From positions 4,588,001 to 4,652,000 of the forward strand of contig JAJGBQ010000002.1 in assembly GCA_022457065.1 (NCBI GenBank): DNA of 64,000 nt, read 5' to 3'. The notes under the pieces were generated by a model. That model saw only the letters and a list, made by a program, of their open reading frames with translations, did no database searches and was not told where the DNA came from. This document shows, in pieces, positions 34,523 through 45,765 of this stretch (the stretch's first letter is position 1; each line of letters opens with the position of its first letter). Position numbers and translations under genes: made by a program. The stretch comes from Curvularia sp. ZM96. Its lineage: Eukaryota > Ascomycota > Dothideomycetes > Pleosporales > Pleosporaceae.

Positions 34523-37500
34523 TTTGACAAGGATCAAGGCACGACAATGATGTTGGTCGTTGTGATAGTGGAGATTGCGGGCGAATGCGCTGTTCTCTCT
34601 GCTGCTTTGTTCTCGCCTCTTGACTCAGTACGAAATTGAAACCAACAGCGATCGATTTCAAGCAGGCAAATCCCCAATGGATTGAAGACGTGTCTCTGTA
34701 CCGCAGTCAAAGTGTTTCAGTGGCTGAGGACGGCTGCCGAGAGGCTGTCGCTAGTTCTGGGTCCTGGGTTGTCCCACGTTCTTCCAGTCAAAAGAGTATG
34801 TTCCTGTTGTGTCGCTGCATATAGGTCAGTAACCGCAGATAACATGTTGCTTAATTTTGGGTTTGCTATATCGCAATGTTGCATAGCAGTCCGCAAAGCA
34901 CTCAGGGAACGAACCTGTCGCAGTTACCCGCTTCTCACCGGCTCAATGCTTTGGTACGTGTACAAGCAATTTCGGCAGCAGCACGGTCCCAAATGGCAAC
35001 TGAGACAGAGAGCTGTAGTGTCAGGTCCGTGGTGTTCTGGCCCGTTACCTCTTGTGGCAAAGGCAGAGCTCGAGCAGATTGTGAAGAAGGCCGAATCAAC
35101 CGAGAAGGATTCTTTGTCTAGGGTCAGTCGTGAGTTGGTATTTGTAGAGACTACTCTACCTCGAGTTCGACTGCTCACTTACAGTGTATTGTATTTTCGT
35201 CTCGACATGGACAAAGAGACGACCGGATTGGTGATGGCACCCTTACCGCACTGAGGAATCGCGCTGTTTTTAGACTACGAGCCTCCCACCTGATTCAACA
35301 CACACATGATGGCGCAAAACCTAGCTCTCTGGCCCGTTCACGTTTCGAAGCTCAGCATCTCGCGTCTTCTATCCAGTGGGGTGGGAAACAGCCCTCAGCC
35401 CCTCCACACTGATAGCTCTCGGCGGGAACTACGCCAAATTAGGACGCCCTTTCATAACGTTCACCCAGCTTAAGGGCGTGTCTACCAGGCTTGACAGGGA
35501 TCCAACATGGCTTGCAGCAGTCATGTGCATTTGGCGCTCCCCATCGTAAGCCACACTTGCTGGTATCTTTAGCTATTGGAGCCATGCTTGGGTCGTTGTG
35601 ATCCATCAGATCACGGGCTGCATCTCACGCACCAATTGCAGCTCTGGCACTGACCATCCCCCTGCCTTAGATACCAGTAACATGAAGAGTGCATTACCTC
35701 AATCGTTTCTCGGGTTAAAGGTGGTTGGTCAGAATGAACTTGGTGCTTCCGTTACCTGGTAGCTTGGGTTAGTGTGCTCCTTACGGATAGCTGCGTCTTA
35801 TGTATGCTAGAACCCTGACAGCTAGTCATACTTGCCTGGCCGGAACACAACACGTCCTCAGTATCTCCCATGTATGCTAACATTCACACATACAACGGAT
35901 TCATGAGAAAGTCTACCCCGGTTGGTTCTCAAACACGATACATTTGTTGCTGTTTACGCTCGCAGCGGCTTGACAAAGGACTAGCACAGCATTCCCAACA
36001 GTCTGGTCACAGTGCGCCACTACAGCAAGGCTGAGTAGCCAGATCACCGCTCGAGCCCACAATAGTCTATCTCATCGACCTTGTCCGTTCGCGGCGATTA
36101 ATGCCAGGTTTCCTGCGTTGATGGCTTCTGAGGTAAGCTCGTTCGGGTAATCTAACTGTCGATATGATCTTACAACAGGCAATGGACAACTAGCTCAGGC
36201 CCTCCACGTTGGATGCATGCAGCAAAGTGATCGGTTACTTCCGGACGATCGTGCCGATATGCGCTCCCTGTAAATTTCTCTTCAGAATGCATACTAGCAC
36301 CGTTTCGGCATGTCAGTCAAACAGTCTTAACCTTGTGCGACCCGGTTTGATCGAGCTTCAAAGCCATTTTTCGATTGGTCTGGACAAGCGCGAAACACCT
36401 CTGGATAAGACCACTTTCAGAACAGCTCTGAATCAGGGGGATTGACGTGGTTTGTGGGATTTGGACACGCACGTTCTGACCGGTGAATTCGATACAAGTA
36501 GCAAACAAGCTACAATTGTAGATGTTGCTCTGACGCTGTACTCCAAGGGCATACGTGGGATGGCTTGTTCAGTCAGCCATGGTAGATCTGCTGGGAACTT
36601 CATCTTGTTTCCTCCTGTAGGATGTCGTCCCAGCTTTGTCCGGGGAACCTCTAGGCGCATATGCATCTAGTTGAAGTCGTCACCATCAACATACCCTACA
36701 CTCTTCTCGATTGCGTGTCACTCAAGCTGGTAATATCTCAGGTAACAGCTATGAATCATCGCTAAGCCCCCAGTTTACACCCCCCGAGACTTCGGTGTCG
36801 CACGAGCACTAGTAGAGCTTGAAGTATGTTCAACACCGGCTCTTCTCGTCACTGACTCTGCGCACATCGTGCTGGCTCATGTCGATGGCCACGTTCTCCA
36901 AATCGCCCGATAGATCGCAATCAGAGCGAAGGACGAGTCAGCAGCTGCACTCTCCAGGGAGCTAACAGCCAATGTGGTCCTCCTATCTCATGTGAGGAAG
37001 GATACAGACAATTTGCCCCACTTGACCAGAATTTCTACCATGGGACGTTTTCAGGGTATGGAGTGCCGTCAATAGTCTAGTTGCCGTCACTAATATCGTC
37101 AGGTGCGCTATGGCCTGTAAGCTTCAGCGCCAGCCCATTTCTGTTCGCAGAGTGACAACGGCCGCATCAAGGAAACCTGCTTGAGCCTATCAAAGACAAC
37201 ACAACATGCCCCACAGATAAAGTTGTCTTCCGCATCTGGCACATGCGCTTCAAGTTCGGTGGCTCGGCACTGGTACCCTACCAGAGCACCTCGCAGTAGG
37301 CCAACGGTTGCGGTAGGGTCAACCCACCGTCCTGTGAGATTCCCACACAGACTACCGCTTTTTACTGTGGGACTCTATATGCAGTGATCGCACGATTTCA
37401 CATCACCTCTTGGCCAATCGCCATCAACTGCTTGGAGCCAGTTTAGGGGTACGGCATTTGTGTCCTGTTGCAAAACGTTCGTTTGAAACGACGAAGGAGT

Positions 37501-38519
37501 TTCTCAGTACATCAGCGCACCTGCCCCAGGTAGTCGGTCAGGTCAAGAAGAATAAGCGAAGATCGAGGCACACCCCGTCGACATGGACATTTCACAACAC
37601 ATGCAGTTTTAGCGAATACTTGGTCTGTGTCCAGTGAGGGATCCTGCAGCCCATGAAAGGCTGGAGTTGTGCGCCACTTTTTCACTTTGTGCTCAGCCGA
37701 CAGTCCAGGCTTTGAGCTTCTCGGGTTCTGTGTTCACATTTACATTCTCATCTACATCATGCACGATTCTTCAGTGTGGCTCAAGTGTGGTCATGGCTCT
37801 GTTCCGATGAATGGGATTCCCAAGTGGCACTCTCCAACATTCAGTTAGTTAGGTCTGTGCTACGCTTTTCTGTGAAGCTGGTGGCGCACTGGCATGCTGT
37901 GCCACTAACACCGCACTGCCTGCTCTAGCTTGCATTCGTCGAACGTCTGCGGCAGAAGCTCCCAGACTTGATCTGGGAAATGGTACTCTTTCAGCCTAGC
38001 AAATAGGAGGTATTGGGAACGCGGCGATCCTAATCAGACTTAAGTTTACGGGTACTCATTCGGCAGGCAGAATATGGTTGGAATACGCGTTTCTCGTCCC
38101 AAGTAGATATTAGGCTGAGGTCGAAGTGCCAGTCATGATCATTGCAGACAATCAAACTCTTCAGTAGCATGCTATGATTGTGGGTTTCAAGCGGCGGTCA
38201 GATTCTAGAACCACTTTCCACTGGGTCAGAGTTCTAGGGTTTGTCATAGGTGATCCAACAAAGAAGATTTTCCATACATTCAAGAAACATGAAACAATGA
38301 CTTTGATAAGACCCATGCATTACGTATGTGGATGTGTATACAACAATGCCGAAATAGCTTTCGAGACATTATCAATGAAAGAATGAAGAAGCTGGGTGTT
38401 GCGGCTGATCATGACGGAGACTTTTGAGTGTTTTTGAGCCGAATGATATGTAGTGCCTCAGTAGAGCCAGCATTAAACAATCACTCCGTAGGAAGCTTTT
38501 GAACAAACACAATTCTAAA
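34523..38519. other. Gene-poor interval (4 kb)
   Basis: No intact gene supported. The longest open frame (34682-35254) has no recognisable motif. Between about 36.7 and 37.5 kb there is coding-like DNA with internal stops, listed separately. The left edge is the promoter of the HMG-box gene. Confidence 0.45.
36785..37446 (+). pseudogene. Possible decayed coding segments
   Basis: One frame from 36785 reads as plausible protein (VARALVELEVCSTPALLVTD, then HIVLAHVDGHVLQIAR) for about 90 codons, with a single TAG at 36911-36913. From 37183, in another frame, about 87 codons (KVVFRIWHMRFKFGGSALVP) are interrupted by TAG at 37297-37299 and end at TAG 37444-37446. I do not recognise the family. The text looks like translated protein rather than random sequence, but this is a judgement, and a chance run cannot be excluded. 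Confidence 0.25.
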
Positions 38520-41054
38520 ATGGACATCTCCTGGAAGGAAGGGGAGTCGAAAGACCTGCCAAGCACGAGCAATGACGGGACAGGACGACGACCGACGTTG
38601 CGATTCAATATCAAGGAGGACAACAAGCCTGGAGAAGCACACGCTATGGATATGGAAGAGAACCAAAATGGGAACACACAAGGAAGATCCCGATGTGGCA
38701 GTGTCTTTGATGAAGAATTCGAAGGGGAACACCATGCTCGAAAACCTCGGTCACGCAATAGTTCATCTAGTTATGCTGCTCCTACAAAAGCCTCGCAGGC
38801 GAGAAAGAATGAGAAAGTGGAGATCCCCAGTTACCCGAGCAGTGCTAGGCAGAGAGCATTTTCAACACTTGGCCCTTTGCGAGCGAGTCCTATTCAGCGC
38901 AGCCCGAGCATGTTCAAGAGTTCCCAAGGCACGAGTCCTATAAGTGATCACTTGCCTCAATCGCCATGGGTGCAAGAAGACGAAGCTCACCAGATACGGT
39001 CTGGCAGTCCCGACCCGATAGATTCCCGAACAGTCGGTAATCACAACGATGAATATGTAGCCGAGATTCTTCGTAGATGGATCCAGAAGAAGCAAGACGC
39101 AGAAGAATGGCCTAGAACAAGCGAAAATGGGCGCTTCGAGAACGAAGGACTCAGAGAGCGGCTTGAAGAACTAGACGCTGAGCGCAGCAAAGCACTTGAC
39201 ATTCGTGTCAATTTACAGCGAGAAATAGAGATTGCTAAGAATGAGCTCAATAGTCTGCGACAGCGTAACTCCGACCTTGAAGCTAAAATTGAGGAAAATG
39301 CTGTTGCTAGCATAGAGCGTGACAAGGAAGCAGAGAATTGGAAACAAAAACATCATGAGCTCTCCATCAGAACCAAAGAGCTCAAGGAGAAAATTGAGGC
39401 ACGCAATTGTGTAGAGCCCAGATTGCCATTGATGGAAGAAGTGGAAGCAATAAAAGCAGAAAATAAAAGGCTTCTAACAACAGACGCTGAGAGGCAGAAA
39501 GAGCTTAGGAAAACACAGATGGAGTTGGATAAAATCAGTGAATATGCTCAGGAGAAAGACACAGAAATTTTGGAGAACGACAAGAAGCTTAGAACGTTTC
39601 AAGCTTTCATAAGCGACATGAGCGAAGTCATGACGAATTGGGCTCAAGCCAGCTCCCAAGAACCAAGAGTCGAGCTTAGCGACATAGACGGCCTTGTACA
39701 GGGCTATGCGGACGATGCTGATACCAAGAAGTTGCTGGTGAATACCCGGCAGCTGCTAGGGAATTTTGTGCACAAACATCAAATTCTGGAGAGTCGGCTG
39801 GAAGACAAGAGATACGAAATCGAAAACATGAAGAAAGGAATGGAAGCGAGGATAGAAGAGATGGAAGAGGCTGTACTACAGAGTCCAAGCGTAGCGAACT
39901 CTATCATATTAACCCCAGGCTTGCCAACATCAGCGTTACCGACATCGGCCCTGCCGATATCAGGCCTATCAACAACGGGCTTAGTGAGCCCAAGTTTGAT
40001 GACATCAGGTTTGATGAGACCACCAGTTTCGCTGCAGAACGATAGAGAGGGATTCGAGGGTCTTTATGAAGTAGAGTTGGAGAAGCGTAAAGCTGCAGAG
40101 AAAAAGATCCACGATATCAGCGGAGCGAAGAAGCAGCAGTTGCGGCTTCAGCAAGCGAGGAAGGAGCTTGAGTCCCGTCTCAAAAAAGTGCTAGAAGAGA
40201 ACGAAGTTCTGCGCAAGGAAGCCGAGGAAGCAAAACTACAAGCAGAATTATGGAAGGACGAGTCAGAACAAAGCAAACTGGAGCTAGATAAGCGGGTTAC
40301 CGAATTTCAGTCTTGCATCGATCAGAACGAACAGGAAAAGGACCAATACATCAAACACTATCATACTGAGATACACGACGAATCACGTTGGGAAGCCGCT
40401 AGCCTGCACAAGAAGCTGGAGGATCAAGAGCAAGAGTACAAAACACTGAAGCAAGAATTCGACAGGAGCAAAGCAACAAACGCGCGCAAACAAGGCGAAA
40501 TAGCAAGCTTAGAGAAGAAGTGCATGATACAAAGCAAACACATTAGAGACGTGGAGCAAGCCATTCTTTACAACGAAGAACTCCCCACATTGCCTAACCT
40601 CGACGATGAAGGCGAATCACATTACGGTTCCGAATTGGACCCTGTCTCTCCCTCATCAACCCTCGCACCCTCCACTCACCCTAAAAGCAGCGCTGACCGC
40701 CGCCCCAAACCCCGTTACGAACATCCAAATGCGACCGCCGCACGTATGGCCAAAGTAGAAGCCTACCGCGCTCACCTTAAAGCTAAAAGTGACGAAGAGT
40801 TGCTCGACTGTATCTTCTACGCGCCGCCCACGACGGCGAAAAGGGACAGAATCGCAGACGATATCATCGAGAAAGTGCGGAAGTGGAGTTTTGACAAGAA
40901 GTGTGCGAAGTATCCGCCGAGTAAGGAAGATTGGAGTAATATACGAAGTAGAAGCGTGTGGGAGAGGTGGGAGGGGGGAAAGTGGGCGGCGCAGTGTAAG
41001 GAGAGGAGGTTTCTTGAGTTACTAAGGAGGAGGGGACTATTGGAGGATTACTGA
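38520..41054 (+). CDS. Large coiled-coil protein of unknown function
   Basis: One exon, 844 aa, starting at the first ATG (38520). Residues ~1-170 are Ser/Pro/Arg-rich and disordered. From ~175 to ~460, and again from ~520 to ~690, there are long Glu/Lys/Gln/Leu heptad-like stretches typical of parallel coiled coils. Between them lies a Pro/Leu/Ser/Thr repeat (39921-40018). The C-terminus (~740-844) is a compact charged region with Trp-rich ends (SVWERWEGGKWAAQCKERRF) that looks like a small folded domain. No enzyme or motor motif is visible. It could be a structural or tethering protein at the spindle pole, septum or Golgi, but nothing in the sequence decides this. It converges with the sugar transporter. 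Confidence 0.8.
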   Translation: MDISWKEGESKDLPSTSNDGTGRRPTLRFNIKEDNKPGEAHAMDMEENQNGNTQGRSRCGSVFDEEFEGEHHARKPRSRNSSSSYAAPTKASQARKNEKVEIPSYPSSARQRAFSTLGPLRASPIQRSPSMFKSSQGTSPISDHLPQSPWVQEDEAHQIRSGSPDPIDSRTVGNHNDEYVAEILRRWIQKKQDAEEWPRTSENGRFENEGLRERLEELDAERSKALDIRVNLQREIEIAKNELNSLRQRNSDLEAKIEENAVASIERDKEAENWKQKHHELSIRTKELKEKIEARNCVEPRLPLMEEVEAIKAENKRLLTTDAERQKELRKTQMELDKISEYAQEKDTEILENDKKLRTFQAFISDMSEVMTNWAQASSQEPRVELSDIDGLVQGYADDADTKKLLVNTRQLLGNFVHKHQILESRLEDKRYEIENMKKGMEARIEEMEEAVLQSPSVANSIILTPGLPTSALPTSALPISGLSTTGLVSPSLMTSGLMRPPVSLQNDREGFEGLYEVELEKRKAAEKKIHDISGAKKQQLRLQQARKELESRLKKVLEENEVLRKEAEEAKLQAELWKDESEQSKLELDKRVTEFQSCIDQNEQEKDQYIKHYHTEIHDESRWEAASLHKKLEDQEQEYKTLKQEFDRSKATNARKQGEIASLEKKCMIQSKHIRDVEQAILYNEELPTLPNLDDEGESHYGSELDPVSPSSTLAPSTHPKSSADRRPKPRYEHPNATAARMAKVEAYRAHLKAKSDEELLDCIFYAPPTTAKRDRIADDIIEKVRKWSFDKKCAKYPPSKEDWSNIRSRSVWERWEGGKWAAQCKERRFLELLRRRGLLEDY
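39921..40018 (+). repeat. Imperfect Leu-Pro/Ser-Gly coding repeat
   Basis: Inside the coiled-coil protein, units of 5-6 codons repeat (LPTSALPTSALPISGLSTTG and onward to MTSGLM). Each has a Leu/Met then Pro or Thr, Ser and Ala/Gly. The tract forms a helix-breaking hinge between the two coiled-coil halves. Confidence 0.7.
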
Positions 41055-41310
41055 TCTTGAGAGTTTCTCTAGATGTACATGTTGGTAATAGGAAAAGGCT
41101 TTCACTACTAAGTTTATCACTTTGGCTGAGAAACATTCGAGTGAAGTTAGTGTTGTCGATATATTCATTCATAGACAGCGAGCATCCAGATTCAGTATAT
41201 CATTAGTTTATGATTGTTGATCATTAAACGAGACGCGAAGTTCTCCGCTGTTAACATAGTGCTACCAGACTGACTTCCGCTCTAAGAACATTTCGAGCCA
41301 AATCAATAGC

Positions 41311-43162
41311 CTAGACCGTCTCGGTCATCGCCGTTTCTCCCTTCTCTTTCTTGGCAATTCTCTCAATCCTGGCCTGAGCCTCTTGCTTGGCTTGAGCAGC
41401 TGCAACATTTTCTGTGTTTTGCCCGATATGGTCGCTTCCCTTCTTTGTCCGCCAGGCAGGTGGGCCGTCTTTGCTGAATAGCAACTCAACCTCTTCGAGT
41501 GTTTTGCCACAAGTCTGATCGAAAGAATTAGCCAATTATTGCTTTGTCCGTAGTGCAGATGATCTTACCTCGGGATATGTAAGGAAAAACTGGGTGGCCG
41601 CGAGCAGACAAAGTATGCCAAAAACAATAAACAACGCCCATTTGATGTTCACGAATGCAGGTGGGATGAAAAGACCAATGGCAAAGTTGAATAGCCAGTT
41701 ACCTTGAAAAGCATGTTAGTATTGAGATTGCCCAGATATAGTCAGATGGGGGTTTCTTACCGGTAGCAGCAATTCCCATACCCCAGGCACGTGTCTCAAG
41801 CGACCAGACCTCCGCGGCGTAGACCCAGCAGATAGGCGCCAGCGTCAGAGCATAAATTATGATCAGAAGATACGAAAAGGCGATAACGGTATGAGCGGGT
41901 GAGCCAGTGACCTTCATAACGACGTTGGCATCGCCTCCAACGCCCTCAGGAACGTATTCGTAGTTGGCACCAAGGACTCCGCCAACTACAAAATGGCAAA
42001 TGCCCATTGTAACTGCGCCCCAAACCAAAAGGGTCCTGCGGCCAAATTTATCGACGAAGAAGAACATGATCGAGGAAAAGATGATGAACAGGGCGTACTG
42101 CACACCAGAAGAGATGAGCTTGATGTTTCCCTCCAGGCCGGCCATGGCGAAAATGTAAACAACGTAGTATGTCATTACCTGTTGCAATTATCAGTTTCTG
42201 GGTTCAATGTAGAGATGAGATGGCTCCACGCACATTTGCTCCAGACAGTTGTTGCCACGCTTGAACTGAGAATCCAGCCAGAGTTCGTTTCCACATGCCA
42301 TTGAGCACGAACTTCTTCCATCCAGCTGGTGCTTGGCGCTCAGCAATGAGAACAGTCATGATCTCTTCATACTCTGCAACAACGTATGGGTCTTCGATAT
42401 TGCCGTTGGCTTGGATGGATGCCAGCACCTGAATCGCTTCCTCGGTACGATCAACTTTGGCGAGCCATCGGGGAGACTCTGGGAGGAATGGCAATCCGAT
42501 CATGAACAAGACGCAAGGAACGAACTGGATTCCCCAAGCAGTGCGGAAAGATGCTGTTTCGCCAGGAATGAAGGTACATCCATAACCAATAAAATACCTG
42601 CAAAAGGGTCAGCTGGGCTATTTTGACGTCTGACTTTCTACCCACATGATGAGAATACCCCATTCAATCGCGAGTTGCTGAATGATGATGATTGCACCAC
42701 GCTGCGAATGCTTGGAGATTTCTGCAAGATACACTGGCACCTGGGAAGAAGTGATACCAACAGTCACTCCGTTCAGGACTCGACCAGCAATAAGCATTCC
42801 TCGTCCGGTCACAGCAACCTGGAGAGCAGTGCCAATCAGCCACCAGAGGCAAGCGAACATCAAAGCATCGCGACGACCGAATTTGTCAGAAACGGGACCA
42901 GCCATGATGGAGCCGACGACGGAGCCAGCAGCAAGGGCAGCGCCGATGGCTCCTTGAGCAACTCCTGATGGGTTATCGAAGTATTCGCTAATTTGTGTCA
43001 GATCAGTGCGAAGGTCAGTGCTCAAGGAATAACTTACATGTACTGAGTGGTTGGGATGATAGCACTCATCGACGAGATATCGAAACCGAAGAGCATACCA
43101 CCCATTGTGGCGATAATCGCCAGGAAGTAGACATTGTATATCTTCGGGAACTTCGAAAACAT
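41311..43162 (-). CDS. MFS sugar transporter (sugar porter family)
   Basis: Six exons, 5' to 3': 43162-43038, 42987-42646, 42597-42234, 42178-41761, 41702-41569, 41514-41311; 1587 nt, 528 aa. Twelve hydrophobic segments are expected. Family signatures are present: GGMLFGFDISSMSA in helix 1, the loop motif GPVSDKFGRRD, PESPRWLAK before the central loop, AWQQLSGANVMTYYVV in helix 7, VDKFGRRTLLVWG, and the terminal PETCGKTLEEVE. The C-tail is charged and Gln/Ala-rich. Closest in style to fungal high-affinity hexose transporters; the sugar cannot be inferred. It would act at the plasma membrane as a proton symporter or facilitator. The sequence upstream of 43162 contains no in-frame extension. 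Confidence 0.9.
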
Positions 43163-45208
43163 CTTGACGGCCGGGCAAGCTCTCGAGAGCTTCGGTTGGT
43201 GCAGTCGTGCGACTTGACTGAACCACGCTCGCAGGGAAGAGAGCTCAATTATAAAGAATCGAGATGTCGGTACTGAAAGCCGGCATGCTTGACATGTCGC
43301 TGGACGCAGGCATCCTACTCAAGGCGCGCGTCTCCACTGATGCTCGCGATCGAAACACCCGTTGGCTGGTTAAATTGGTTAAAATGCCATACTTCCTACG
43401 TAAGCCTAGCGGGAACGTGCCGACCAAAGCATGGCTGTTGTGCTCATCGGAGAACAAACGAGGATGATTCGGCCTCCGATTGGTGCTGATTGGCGGAATA
43501 ATTGTGTCTGGGGATTCGGGGGTTAGTTGGAGGTGGAGACGGCTGCACCTCAGAGTTTGCGGAGATCGCCTCAACCGCGTTGTGCATGAGGGTACGTCAG
43601 TGGCGCCGTCTTTATTTCGGCAGCCTCTCTTTCTTGAAATTGTTAATGATACGAGCGCATGTTGCATCCTCGTAAAGCTTCCTTGCGACAATGTAACATG
43701 TGACTGTAAAGGGTGGATGTCTTCCTGTATATGTTATTCTATCCGTGACATGTCTGGGGTAGGTGGGTAAGGGGATGCGATCCACACAGCCTCGTGTGGG
43801 AGCACGATTATTCGTACACTTGGCATCCCCGCCCTTGACACCCGATATCTGCCCACGCTGTGTTATGTCACATTTCCTTAGGCTACAAACAGTGCATCAC
43901 ATGATAGAAAGCGCCTTGCAGACGTTAACAAGAAAGCGACAAACAGCGAATGTCGAGATGATCCAGAAGCAAGCTTGCCTCACCATACTGTCTTTTCCCG
44001 AGTTCAGGCCCCTCTGTGCAATATCGTCATAGCAAGGCGCAGAAAAACTCGGCATGCATGGAGTGTCAGGGCACATTTCCTTGGCCTCTGGGGCCGTCAT
44101 AACCGGGGCACATCGTTTTGTCGTTGGTCCCGTGCGTGCTGACCTTGCCTAAGCAAGTAAATCCTCCTTAGCCCTCTGTGCTTGGTGACGCAAGGATTTG
44201 TATCGTGTGAGGCCGTCTCGTGAGCTCGTCTTCAGAATGGATGCGATCAAGATCGCCAGATGATGCAGCGCCAGCTGCGCGATGTTGAATCATTCGGAGG
44301 TCGAATCGCAATATGTATTGTCAAAGGTTTTTGCTGGGTTCTCTAGGTATTGAAGTCGATCTTAACCTGTTCCTATATGCGATCAACAGAACTTGTAGAA
44401 ACTCTTTTTCTCTAGATTACACGGTGGGCCGATACTGCAAGCTATTGGGAAAAGATCCATTTCCTACTCTGATATGAGCCGCAAGGGTTAAAAGGGACTT
44501 GTTTACCGAGGTAAATCCTGAGTCTAAAGATTGGGATATTCATTCTGAATTCGAGCATTTGTCACGCAATGCAAGCTGAATTAGTATGCATATGCGCTGC
44601 CTGAGAGACTGGGTGTTCCAGGTGGTTCAAACCAAGGAGACGGGAAAAGGGCAATATGAAATCGAAGGTGTTGTATTTTTACAGAAGCTATCAACGGTGG
44701 TGTTCTAGGATTAAGGCTGATGGCTACGAGGGTGTAATCAGTTTTGCTCAATCGTTTCTTCAAATATACCATTGCCCTCTACGGATTGTTGCAAGAAAAC
44801 TTAAAGATCAGTCTCAGCTGTGTAATATTTGACGTCGGAACAAAAGAAGATATGCATGATTGCTGATGCTTTGTACGTCAAAAGTCCGTATACAGTGCTC
44901 CCATCACGATCACTGGTTGAACCCTGAGCCTTTCGGAAGATGATCCAACTTCGACCGTAGCTATTGGCCATCCAACTGTACTAACGGCCTTCAGCTACGC
45001 GTTGTTTTAGTGTGTGGGCTCAATGACTCGTCAGTGTTCTAGCTGACCCGCCGTCTTGCCGACCAGGGGATAGTGGCTCCCACTAAGCTCAGCTCAATCA
45101 AAATCTTTCAGCAGTACTAGCCCCACCACCGAGCCTCATGACTAGGTCAAACAAGGTAAAGGATGATTAGTCGTGTCACCTACGCTTACTGCGATGATTT
45201 TGTATAAC
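43163..45208. other. Gene-free interval
   Basis: Transporter promoter side, then about 2 kb with no supported gene. Frames are short and unconvincing on both strands. Confidence 0.45.
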
Positions 45209-45218
45209 TATATATTTT
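45209..45218 (+). promoter_or_regulatory. TATA-like element upstream of tRNA-Pro
   Basis: TATATATTTT lies 32-41 nt upstream of the putative mature 5' end (45250). That spacing suits upstream TATA elements of some ascomycete Pol III genes. If the tRNA began near 45301 the element would be over 80 nt away. Confidence 0.4.
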
Positions 45219-45249
45219 AACAAATTCTTCGTCCTTCCATCAAAACAAC

Positions 45250-45389
45250 GGTCTTATGGGTAAGCAACCACAACACCATTCAGCACATTCGAGTACTAAC
45301 AACCCTACCGTCTAGTGGTATGATTCTCGCTTAGGGATTTCCCGAGCATAGCTTGCGAGAGGCCCCGCGTTCGAGTCGCGGTAAGACCC
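45250..45389 (+). tRNA. tRNA-Pro(AGG), split by two insertions
   Basis: The body from 45310 is a standard eukaryotic tRNA-Pro: D arm GTCTAGTGGTATGATT, anticodon stem CTCGC (45326-45330) pairing with GCGAG (45355-45359), anticodon AGG at 45333-45335, T arm CCGCG-TTCGAGT-CGCGG (45365-45381), acceptor strand TAAGACC (45382-45388) and discriminator C45389. A 17-nt intron (45337-45353) sits after position 37, the usual site, and its TCCC can pair with the anticodon region. The bases directly before the D arm do not pair with the 3' acceptor strand. GGTCTTA at 45250-45256 pairs with it perfectly (7/7) and is followed by TG, exactly the expected positions 8-9. So the gene appears to carry a second, 51-nt insertion between positions 9 and 10. 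A Pol III terminator follows. Confidence 0.7.
45259..45309 (+). other. 51-nt insertion between tRNA positions 9 and 10
   Basis: The insert starts GGTAAGC and contains TACTAAC at 45294-45300, which resemble a spliceosomal donor and branch site. Its ends are complementary (GGTA at 45259-45262 with TACC at 45306-45309), so it could form its own stem. The boundaries can shift by one base because G45259 and G45310 are interchangeable. The only nearby AG acceptor (CTAG at 45312-45315) lies within the D arm. Confidence 0.55.
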
Positions 45390-45391
45390 CA

Positions 45392-45397
45392 TTTTTT
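45392..45397 (+). terminator. Pol III terminator (T6)
   Basis: A run of six T begins three bases after the discriminator base of tRNA-Pro, the normal RNA polymerase III stop. Confidence 0.8.
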
Positions 45398-45765
45398 GCG
45401 CTTCTGTAATACAGAGCGCGCACTTCTTTTGTTGGTAGCATTGCCTTGGAATGATTTTTTTTTGCTATTGAACCTATATAAAATAGTCCTCTAGGGCGGT
45501 ATTATTCTTTTCGCGCGTGATGCTGGATTCTCACGAGGACTAGGGTTCTCATGCTTGATTCTGTCCTAGTTGACATTTGTCATGTTGACGGCAGTTACGA
45601 AGGCTGCTTGCACGTCGCTGCTGCGTTTCGCTCTCCTCTAGCGCGATTGGTCTGGTCATAGCTTGCGCTTTTGACCTCCACGTATTAGACTCTTAATCCC
45701 TCGCCGTCTGATAACACCATAAACATCACTACAACTTACACGCTCTCACTAAACACCGGCCCACC

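Noticed and set aside
34682..35254. 190-codon open frame upstream of the HMG gene
   Set aside because: Starts and ends without recognisable motif, composition is not protein-like throughout, and the opposite strand is also partly open; no support as a gene.
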